64,000 bases of DNA, taken from Flavobacteriales bacterium (GTDB taxonomy: Bacteria > Bacteroidota > Bacteroidia > Flavobacteriales_D > Sanyastnellaceae). The notes under the pieces are model-generated. The model was not told where the DNA came from and did no database searches. It saw only the letters and a list, made by a program, of their open reading frames with translations. Below are positions 56,903 to 64,000 of the stretch, piece after piece. Every line of letters begins with the position of its first letter. Position 1 is the stretch's first letter. The DNA lies in NCBI GenBank assembly GCA_016722445.1, contig JADKIZ010000024.1:1-64000 (forward strand), written 5' to 3'. The translations under genes and the position numbers were made by a program.

Positions 56903-59900
56903 TCAGTTCTTAGGTTCTGTCTGTTGTCTCTTGAAAATACCGGTGATAGCATTCGCCAATCGGCCAATTCCATCGAGTAGTTTTTTCAATCCATCATAAA
57001 ACAAAACCACTGACATCAAAATGGTCATAAACCAAATGACCAGCATGTTGGCAGATAAAGTGGTGATCTGTTTGCCAAAGAAATTTTTGGATGGGGCATA
57101 AAAATGCGCATCGAAAAATCCTCCTGTCGGAGTGAGGAATACTGGATTGTGCTTCTGTACTAGTTGCTGATCGTATTCTACAATCTTCTTCAAGTCGTTT
57201 TTGTTTGTTGCAAAATCTTCGAGACTTTCATTGTAACAAGCATCCTGTAATTTCAGGTATTTCTCGCGTAGCTCCGGAGTAGCAGTCAATTCTGCAATTT
57301 TGCCTTCCTTGCGCTGATTTACAGAGTTGTAGTTGTTGATGTAGTATTGATCCAATTCGGCAAGAGCTGCATCAACATTATTCAATACATCATCTGTGAC
57401 CTGCTCGGGTTGCAACATTTCAACTTTTGAAATACTCAAATCTGGAATGCGCGCCAATTCTTTGGTCAACTCGTTTTTCAAAACATTCAGGTTGTACCCA
57501 AACTGCTGTCCGGGATTGTGCTCATGCATCATCTTTCTGCAATCAGCACTTTTCGTTTTGAGTTCTTTTACCCAATAATCTTTTTTCCAACTATAATATT
57601 TTCTGTCGCGGTCAAATTCAAAAAACTGTTTTTCGAAATCGTTGTTCTTGAATTGGTAAACCGCCATGGCTTCATAAGCCCATCTCGATATCATCACGTT
57701 TCCAACCCATGGCACGCGGCTTTGGCTTGCGATGGCAGGGTAGAGTCTGTCGAATCGAACAATCACTCCACTGAACAACAATTGCGGGATGATGAGAATC
57801 GGAATGATGATATAGATAACCTTGGCACTGTTGAAGCTGGCCGAAATATTCAAGCCGAGCACATTGGCAAAACAACTTGTGCTAAACAAGGCCAACCAGA
57901 AGGGAAGGAACATGCCTTCTATTTCCAAAACATAGTTGCCGATCAGCGTAAATGAGAATGTTTGAATAAGACTGATCGCGAACATGATTCCGATTTTCGC
58001 GGTGAGATAACTGTATTTGTTCAAGTTGAGGTATCTCTCACGCTTGAGTATCTTTTGGTCTTTGATGATTTCTTCTGCACTCACCGTAAGTCCGAGGAAA
58101 ATCGCCACCACCACGGAGATGAACAAGTATTGAGGGAAGTTGAGGTTTTCTCTAAAGGTGTAAACCTGTTCGCCACCTCTTGCTGTTGGATAATATTTGA
58201 TGAACAAGGAGAGTACAAAGGCCAGAACGGGCGCTTCAAGAAAGTTGATGAGCATATACTGGGTATTGGCCAATTGGCTCAACACATCACGCACCACGAA
58301 TACTTTGAATTGCTTCAATGCTCCCGGCAAACTGAATGAACTTTGAGGTCTGTCGAGTTTTTTCTCTTTACCCTGAAGGTGATTACCGATGATAACGTTG
58401 AAGAAATTATTCCATTCCTTGGGAGCTACTTTTCGGTGTTCAGTTTCATTGCCATATTCATCCACAACCTTCGCTTCAATGATGTTGAAGATCTGTTCTG
58501 GATTTACATTACCACAATGCGGACATTCACTTTCTGTCAGGTTCACCTGGTTGGCGAGGCGTTTGAAGTAAATGATACTTTCTACCGGATTGCCATAATA
58601 AATTGGATAACCGCCATTATCTAAAATGAACAGTTTATCGAGCATCTTGAAAATATCACTGCTCGGTTGGTGGATGACCACAAAAATGAGTTTGCCTCGA
58701 AGGGTGAGTTCCTTCAGCAAATCCATGATGTTTTCAGAATCGCGGCTCGAAAGACCAGAGGTTGGTTCATCTACAAAAAGTACCGATGGTTCACGGATGA
58801 GCTCGAGGGCGATATTCAGCCTTTTGCGTTGTCCGCCGCTGATGGTCTTGTCCAATACACTTCCAACGCGCAAATCCTTGCATTCAAAAAGCCCAATGGA
58901 TTGCAGTGTTTTGGTTACTGTATGATGAATTTCATCTTCTGTCTTATCGGCAAAACTGAGACGTGCATTGTAATATAAATTCTGATAAACGGTGAGCTCT
59001 TCAATGAGAAGGTCATCCTGTGCTACATATCCCAGTACGCCTTCAATTTTGTCTTTTTCATGGTGAATGTCAATACCGTTGATATTGATTTTACCATAAG
59101 TAGGAGTGTAGTTACCGTTGAGGATGTTGAGGCAGGTACTTTTTCCAGCTCCACTTCCTCCCATGATTCCAACGAGATTGCCGCTTTCTTCTACCAGATT
59201 AAATTGGTGAAGGGCTTGCTTATTGGCTGCAGGAAAATAATAGGATACGTTTTCTGCGCGATAAACAATCGTCTGACGATTATTCGCCTCCAGAAAATTG
59301 TGGACGATATCACTGTAAAATATCGGACTGATTTTGCTGCCCCGGATATTCGCTCCCTGGCCAAACACGTACGTTCTGCCGGGAATGATATTCTGGCTAT
59401 TCAGATACAATTCATCTGGACCGAAATAGCGGATGAAAAACAAGTTCTCCAGTTCTATTCTCAGGAAAACGAGATGTCCACGCAAACCATCAATATGAAT
59501 TGATCTGAGCCAACTTTGATTGTATGATTTATCGGATGAAACAATCAGGAATCCCTGGTCGGTGATGACTTCATTGTCTTGTGTTTCCACAAGTGTTCTC
59601 ACTTGTCTGAATGTTTCCTGATCAATATTAAATGCGTCCGAAACCGTTTGAATGAGTTCGAGTTCTTGTTCGCCACGTTCACTGTATTCTCTCAGGAATT
59701 CTAACAACCTCACCACCACGAAGAACTTTTCTTTTTGCTGAAGTTCTTCATTGATCTGATCACAGATCCTCAAGACCTTCACTGAGGTCATGGAGGTCCT
59801 TTTTTCTGACTTACTTCCTTTGTGGAATTTTTCAGCAAAATCTTCATATACCTGAAGGTATTTGCTGACCATCTCTTTATTGAGTTGCTGACGCAAAAAG

Positions 59901-59989
59901 ACAGCAACGATTTCGCGACCGGAATTTTTTCCCGATCCCGAAATGATCGCAAACAATTGCATCAAAGCTCTTAGTATTCCTGCACTCAT
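56903..59989 (-). CDS. ABCG-type ABC transporter with N-terminal TerB-like domain
   Basis: 1028 aa single-chain half-transporter. Residues 1-140 are helical and TerB-like (ALMQLFAIISGSGKNSGREI). An FHA-like or beta segment follows (RGHLVFLRIELENLFFIRYF). The ATPase has Walker A GGSGAGKST (277-285), signature ISGGQRKR (383-390), Walker B VLFVDEPTSGL (403-413) and the H-loop IHQPSSD. The C-terminal half has six membrane helices interrupted by a ~200-residue soluble insert, and a CPHCG motif lies after the ATPase. Substrate unknown. Two exported proteins upstream (60061-61370) lie on the same strand. Confidence 0.85.
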   Translation of the reverse strand: MSAGILRALMQLFAIISGSGKNSGREIVAVFLRQQLNKEMVSKYLQVYEDFAEKFHKGSKSEKRTSMTSVKVLRICDQINEELQQKEKFFVVVRLLEFLREYSERGEQELELIQTVSDAFNIDQETFRQVRTLVETQDNEVITDQGFLIVSSDKSYNQSWLRSIHIDGLRGHLVFLRIELENLFFIRYFGPDELYLNSQNIIPGRTYVFGQGANIRGSKISPIFYSDIVHNFLEANNRQTIVYRAENVSYYFPAANKQALHQFNLVEESGNLVGIMGGSGAGKSTCLNILNGNYTPTYGKININGIDIHHEKDKIEGVLGYVAQDDLLIEELTVYQNLYYNARLSFADKTEDEIHHTVTKTLQSIGLFECKDLRVGSVLDKTISGGQRKRLNIALELIREPSVLFVDEPTSGLSSRDSENIMDLLKELTLRGKLIFVVIHQPSSDIFKMLDKLFILDNGGYPIYYGNPVESIIYFKRLANQVNLTESECPHCGNVNPEQIFNIIEAKVVDEYGNETEHRKVAPKEWNNFFNVIIGNHLQGKEKKLDRPQSSFSLPGALKQFKVFVVRDVLSQLANTQYMLINFLEAPVLAFVLSLFIKYYPTARGGEQVYTFRENLNFPQYLFISVVVAIFLGLTVSAEEIIKDQKILKRERYLNLNKYSYLTAKIGIMFAISLIQTFSFTLIGNYVLEIEGMFLPFWLALFSTSCFANVLGLNISASFNSAKVIYIIIPILIIPQLLFSGVIVRFDRLYPAIASQSRVPWVGNVMISRWAYEAMAVYQFKNNDFEKQFFEFDRDRKYYSWKKDYWVKELKTKSADCRKMMHEHNPGQQFGYNLNVLKNELTKELARIPDLSISKVEMLQPEQVTDDVLNNVDAALAELDQYYINNYNSVNQRKEGKIAELTATPELREKYLKLQDACYNESLEDFATNKNDLKKIVEYDQQLVQKHNPVFLTPTGGFFDAHFYAPSKNFFGKQITTLSANMLVIWFMTILMSVVLFYDGLKKLLDGIGRLANAITGIFKRQQTEPKN

Positions 59990-60060
59990 GGTATTTCATT
60001 GTGCAGAATGTCTATTTGGTCTCGTACAAGCAATCTCGCTGCACTGTGCAGCTTTCCGTA

Positions 60061-60477
60061 TTATTTCTGAAAACCTATTACGATGGTCGCACAGCCCGAA
60101 TCACTTTTGTTGTTGTCGAGCATGGTCTCTATCGTTACTGGCATCGTGTTTTCCACCATAAACTCCCAATAAGGGGAAGTGGAAAAATCGACATTGCTGA
60201 ACAGGATGTTTTTATCCTGATCAACAATTTTAAATATCAATGTATTGTCCGAACTGCCGCTACATGCTGCAATCCGATACGTCGTTCCTTTGAATAATGT
60301 GGTATTGAATTCTGCTACTTCGTCACCTGTAAGCAAAGCTTTATAGGTTTGACCATCGCTGATAAAATCTGAAGAAAGGTATCTCATACAATAGTCAGTG
60401 AGACTATCACATTGCGCAGTTGAATGCTGTGCAACCGAGAACAAAATTCCGAATATGATGATGCTGGGGTATTTCAT
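60061..60477 (-). CDS. Exported hypothetical protein
   Basis: 138 aa from ATG 60477, three bp after the stop of the lipoprotein gene. Signal peptide (YPSIIIFGILFSVAQHSTAQ). The mature part is beta-rich (FNTTLFKGTTYRIAACSG, NTLIFKIVDQDKNILFSN) with paired Cys residues and resembles small Bacteroidota periplasmic proteins. Probably co-transcribed with the lipoprotein and the ABC transporter. Not recognised. Confidence 0.65.
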   Translation of the reverse strand: MKYPSIIIFGILFSVAQHSTAQCDSLTDYCMRYLSSDFISDGQTYKALLTGDEVAEFNTTLFKGTTYRIAACSGSSDNTLIFKIVDQDKNILFSNVDFSTSPYWEFMVENTMPVTIETMLDNNKSDSGCATIVIGFQK

Positions 60478-60479
60478 GC

Positions 60480-61370
60480 TCACTCTATGATCAGGTTTCT
60501 TACTACTCTTATTTGTTCGCGTATGGCATTCGCCTGCTCTTCATCAATGTTAACCACACTCTGACTGCGCAGATAAGTCTTCTTCTCGCGCTGGTCGTTG
60601 ATAGGTTGTTTATATGAATAGCTGCTTTGCAGCGCAGTAAACATTTCACACAATTTGATCAATTCACCTTTCACCTTGTCAAATGCGGGATCGGAGAGTT
60701 TCTCAGACAATCTTAAGATACTTGGTGCAGTGTATTTCTGTTCGCCAAGACGCAATCTGAATTCGGCATTTTCAATGGATGCATCTGCAGCAAGGTGCAC
60801 AGATTCTACCCAACCACCGATCAGAATATAACTGCTCAACTGACTGCGCTGATTGGTTTTGAGGTAACGATCAGCCATTCTGAAAAACTCTGAATTGAGT
60901 TTCAATATGGAGTCGCGGTTGCTCAGATTGCTGTTGAGTTTCGTCACCAATTTTTTATCGAGATTCTCCAAAATTCCAAGTTCCGAAGAAATGGATGCAA
61001 TGGCGTCGAAGTAGTCGATATTGATTTGACCTAAATTGTAATTGGCTACATAAGCCAGATCCGCTCCATAAATACCGAGGTTGAGCGATTTGGAAGTTTC
61101 ATTCAAATAGCGACCCTTGTTCTGGAGTCCATTGATCAGATTTTGTTTGAAAGGCAAACTGCTCTTCTGAATCATCATGGCAATTTGAATCGGAGAGGGT
61201 ACAGAAATGATCTCACCTTCATAATTCATCGTGCCCGATGTAGAAACGCCAACCGTATCTGCTACAGAATTCTGAACAGGTGGAGGAGTGTTGTCCGCAC
61301 ATGATTGCAAAAGCGCTGCCGCACCAAGCGCACAGGTGATTGTACAAAATACTATCAGATTGATTTTCAT
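60480..61370 (-). CDS. Lipoprotein of unknown function
   Basis: 296 aa from ATG 61370. Lipobox AALLQSC. The mature protein is helical (IQIAMMIQKSSLPFKQNLIN, RMADRYLKTNQRSQLSSYIL, EQANAIREQIRVVRNLI) and reads like the helical-bundle lipoproteins seen in Bacteroidota. First of three same-strand genes leading to the ABC transporter, with which it may function. Not recognised. Confidence 0.65.
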   Translation of the reverse strand: MKINLIVFCTITCALGAAALLQSCADNTPPPVQNSVADTVGVSTSGTMNYEGEIISVPSPIQIAMMIQKSSLPFKQNLINGLQNKGRYLNETSKSLNLGIYGADLAYVANYNLGQINIDYFDAIASISSELGILENLDKKLVTKLNSNLSNRDSILKLNSEFFRMADRYLKTNQRSQLSSYILIGGWVESVHLAADASIENAEFRLRLGEQKYTAPSILRLSEKLSDPAFDKVKGELIKLCEMFTALQSSYSYKQPINDQREKKTYLRSQSVVNIDEEQANAIREQIRVVRNLIIE

Positions 61371-61649
61371 CGGGTGGATCAATTATCAAACCTTTATATC
61401 GTAAAGAAGGCTCAGAATGTTCCGTTTCTTCTGCGTTTTTCAGGAAAAAGAATTCAAAACATCGGGACAAAGAAAATCAATTTGGTCGGAAATGGTGCGG
61501 TTCTTTAGGAAGTTGTTCGAAATTCTGAAGATTGGTGGCAATATTCGGTGAATTCACCTGTTTAAGTCGGGTTTTACGACCGAACCATTTTCTTTTTCAC
61601 GAGAAGCTTTGAAGTGTAGCCGATGTTAACCCAACTTTGCCGGGTAGAT

Positions 61650-63194
61650 ATGATGAACAATAACAAAACTCTTTACGCCTTCCTTCTGTTGGGCCTTTCC
61701 TTCGTCCTGATTTGTTGTAGAAAGGAAAAATTCACCACCGACAGCAGTGCGAAGCTTGAATTTTCCAGAGATACCATCTTCTTCGATACGGTTTTTAGCA
61801 CCATCGGCAGTACCACCCAATATTTGAAAGTGTACAACCGCCACAACGAAAGCATCCGAATTTCTGAAATTTCACTCGAAAACGGTACCAATTCGCAATA
61901 CCGCATCAATGTGGATGGCACGGATGGCCCTCTGCAAACCGATATCGAAATTTTACCCAATGATAGCATCTTCGTTTTTGTGGAAGTCACGGTAGATCCG
62001 GGTAATCAAAACATTCCCTTTATCGTCGAAGATCTTTTGCATTTCACCACCAATGGAAATGAACAACAGGTTGTATTGCAGTCGTGGGGACAAGACGCCT
62101 ATTTTCATGGTGGATTGAATACGTGCGGAGATCCTATTTCTGAAGTAATCAGCAATGAAAATGGCAATAATTTTTGGGCGGCAGATAAGCCCCACGTGGT
62201 ATATGGTATCGTTGCAGTAGATTCCGCAGAAACCCTCACCATTGAAGCTGGATCACAGGTTTATTGTCATGGAAAATCGGGTATTTATGTCTACAAAGGT
62301 TCCATCAATATCCTTGGTCAACAAGGCAATGAAGTGGTTTTTCAGGGTGATCGCCTTGAACCAGCATACGCCGACCTACCCGGTCAATGGGGCATTCAAT
62401 TGGATTGCCCGATAGACGACGGGGTTGGACAAAATATTGCGAGTATCATTCGCGGCGGTATCTGGATTTATGAAAGTCCCGGTTCCATCATTCAGCATGC
62501 GGTGATTAAAAACGGCAACATGGGTATTCAGGTGGATACCACTGGGGTGGCCTATACCTCGACCAATTTTTCTGTGAAAATTGAAAATACCAAGATCCTG
62601 AATATGGCTGGGTTTGGTCTTTGGGGACAAAATGGTTCGATCAAAGGCACGAATGTGCTGGTCGGAAATTGCGGACAGGCTTGTGCATACCTCGGCTTTG
62701 GTGGAAAATACCATATGGACAATTGCACTTTTGCCAATTATTGGAGCGATAACAGCCGCACTTTCCCTGCTTTTGTGCTCAACAACTACTACAAGGATCA
62801 GGAGGAATACATTTACTCGCGTCCTTTGGTGAATTGTCAGTTCAACAATTGTATCATGTATGGAAACAATGCACAACTTGAAGATTTCAATGAATTCCTG
62901 ATTGATACCGACGAATCTTCACCTTCTGAATATGTGTTCAGATATTGTTTGGTAGATACCGATCAAAGTGTGGAGGAAGGCGTCAGTTTTGTGAGTATGG
63001 TCAACGGTATCGGACCTGCGTTGTGCGATCCAGCCAATTTCAATTTCCAAGTATCCGCGAATCCTTCTTCTATGATTGGAAATGTGGCCAATGCCAATCC
63101 TTTCAATGAAGATATCGATGGCAATCCATGGAATTCTTTGTGGATGAAAGGATGTTACGCCTATGATCCTTCAGATTCGAATCACTGTGACTGA
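61650..63194 (+). CDS. Large lipoprotein with beta-helix-like domain
   Basis: 514 aa from the ATG at 61650 (MMNNNKTLYAFLLLG). Lipobox LSFVLIC with Cys at about residue 23. Residues 30-150 form an Ig-like domain (LEFSRDTIFFDTVFSTIGST, LKVYNRHNESIRI) and the rest looks like a right-handed beta-helix (GIWIYESPGSIIQHAVIKNG, FSVKIENTKILNMAGFGLWG). This architecture is common among Bacteroidota surface lipoproteins; function unknown. The NUDIX gene overlaps its 3' end. Confidence 0.75.
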   Translation: MMNNNKTLYAFLLLGLSFVLICCRKEKFTTDSSAKLEFSRDTIFFDTVFSTIGSTTQYLKVYNRHNESIRISEISLENGTNSQYRINVDGTDGPLQTDIEILPNDSIFVFVEVTVDPGNQNIPFIVEDLLHFTTNGNEQQVVLQSWGQDAYFHGGLNTCGDPISEVISNENGNNFWAADKPHVVYGIVAVDSAETLTIEAGSQVYCHGKSGIYVYKGSINILGQQGNEVVFQGDRLEPAYADLPGQWGIQLDCPIDDGVGQNIASIIRGGIWIYESPGSIIQHAVIKNGNMGIQVDTTGVAYTSTNFSVKIENTKILNMAGFGLWGQNGSIKGTNVLVGNCGQACAYLGFGGKYHMDNCTFANYWSDNSRTFPAFVLNNYYKDQEEYIYSRPLVNCQFNNCIMYGNNAQLEDFNEFLIDTDESSPSEYVFRYCLVDTDQSVEEGVSFVSMVNGIGPALCDPANFNFQVSANPSSMIGNVANANPFNEDIDGNPWNSLWMKGCYAYDPSDSNHCD

Positions 63195-63813
63195 TGATGA
63201 TTTCATATTAGAACTGAAGTTTCGTCTCAAAAACCGACAGGCTATCGATGCGAAAAATGCCCTCATGGGCTATCCTAGGGCATCGGTAAAACACGCCAGA
63301 ACCCAGGATCCACCACCAAAAGAAAGTGCCGTCATCATGTTGATCTATCCTCATGAGCAAGTATGGCATACATTATTCATGCGAAGACCCGATGGAACCG
63401 GAGTGCATAGTGGTCAGCTCAGTTTTCCGGGAGGCAAGTTGGAATCTGGGGAAACTCATTTGCAAGCTGCCAGACGCGAGGCATTGGAAGAAGTAGGGGT
63501 AGAGCTCAGTGAGGATCACATCGTCGGAAGCCTGACCGAAGTTTATATCCCGCCGAGTCATTTTGTGGTTACCCCGTTTTTAGCGGTACTTGCAGAAGAA
63601 CCGAAATTTATTCCCAATCCGCACGAAGTTGTAGAATTGATCTCTTATCCCATATCCGATTTTCTTCAGGATAATATTGTCGCGGAAAAGGAGATCTTCA
63701 TTCCAATGTTGGGTAAAAATATCCAGGCGCGTTATTTTGATGTGAAAGGAAATACCCTCTGGGGCGCAACCGCCATGATGGTTCAGGAATTCCGCGCATT
63801 ATTTGGTTTTTGA
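63187..63813 (+). CDS. NUDIX hydrolase, CoA-pyrophosphatase-like
   Basis: 208 aa from the GTG at 63187 (TDDDFILELKFRLKNRQAID), which overlaps the previous stop by 8 bp; an ATG at 63163 would overlap it by 32 bp. NUDIX box GGKLESGETHLQAARREA then LEEVGV, preceded by the HSGQLSFPGG segment typical of the CoA diphosphatase (NudL/YeaB) group. Predicted to cleave CoA or derivatives to 3',5'-ADP-phosphate and phosphopantetheine. Confidence 0.85.
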   Translation: MTDDDFILELKFRLKNRQAIDAKNALMGYPRASVKHARTQDPPPKESAVIMLIYPHEQVWHTLFMRRPDGTGVHSGQLSFPGGKLESGETHLQAARREALEEVGVELSEDHIVGSLTEVYIPPSHFVVTPFLAVLAEEPKFIPNPHEVVELISYPISDFLQDNIVAEKEIFIPMLGKNIQARYFDVKGNTLWGATAMMVQEFRALFGF

Positions 63814-63869
63814 GCGAGAGCGGGCGGCTAAGTGCGGCACACATCATGATTTTTTTCAAAAAACAGGAA

Positions 63870-64000
63870 ATCCCAAGAGGCTTGGAGTGAGGAATTGGGT
63901 TGATGTTTAAGAATCATGAAACCCCGAAGGGGTTATGGATGTTCGGGCATGGTCGTCCTTTTTATAATCATGTCACCCCTTCGGGGTTTTTGATGCCCAA
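63870..64000. repeat. Terminal hairpin pair with CCCCGAAGGGG cores
   Basis: Two palindromic cores (ACCCCGAAGGGGT at 63923 and ACCCCTTCGGGGT at 63976) are preceded by AATCATG/ATAATCATG in each case, and the second is followed by TTTT. They look like a dispersed intergenic element cut by the window edge, or a terminator of the NUDIX gene. Confidence 0.5.

Overview
The window comes from a member of the Bacteroidota. Evidence: type IX secretion (T9SS) C-terminal sorting domains on two large surface proteins (34620-37604, 38558-40009); the phylum-typical block of four tRNAs, tuf, tRNA-Trp, secE, nusG, rplK, rplA, rplJ, rplL, rpoB, rpoC (40188-53895); A-rich leaders in place of strong Shine-Dalgarno sites; and many Bacteroidota-type lipoproteins and hypothetical proteins. 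I cannot place it more precisely.

Layout. 1-2.15 kb: a small HTH-like gene behind a 50-bp four-half-site palindrome, and two paralogous coiled-coil genes. 2.15-2.9 kb: repeats only. 2.9-6.85 kb: a signal-less subtilase with a possible propeptide-like partner, an L,D-transpeptidase-like protein and a NUC-type endonuclease, interleaved with 7-bp tandem repeats. 6.96-8.52 kb: a helical-repeat-like protein. 8.9-14.3 kb: an accessory island with three unknown genes, a GH18 lipoprotein, a CdtB-like nuclease, an ADP-ribosyltransferase with the diphtheria toxin/exotoxin A motif set, and a convergent RING-finger-like protein. This looks like an anti-eukaryotic effector locus and is the best candidate for something undescribed. 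14.3-16.7 kb: decayed sequence, including a patchwork pseudogene assembled from two other loci of this window. 16.8-18.9 kb: an oxidoreductase and a degenerate RAYT transposase between inverted REP-like repeats.

18.9-40 kb: housekeeping and surface genes: a LolA-like protein, a BNR/sortilin-like protein, GNAT, pirin, TauE/SafE, MoaD, MoaE, exonuclease III, a glycine-rich secreted protein, an acyl-CoA carboxylase beta subunit, a DUF4197 protein, an outer-membrane barrel, an SRPBCC/ArsR pair and the T9SS cargo proteins, with two MITE-like nested palindromes. 40-54 kb: the transcription/translation block. 54-64 kb: SlyD-like PPIase, ZIP transporter, methyltransferase, SiaC-like protein, a TerB/ABCG-type transporter with two exported partners, a large lipoprotein and a NUDIX hydrolase.

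Caution: about ten reading frames, including essential rpoB, are broken by one- or two-base indels, often in short homopolymers. Most are probably residual sequencing errors rather than real lesions. They are annotated here as single genes with the lesion stated. Only the RAYT gene and the 14.7-15.4 kb fragments look truly degenerate.
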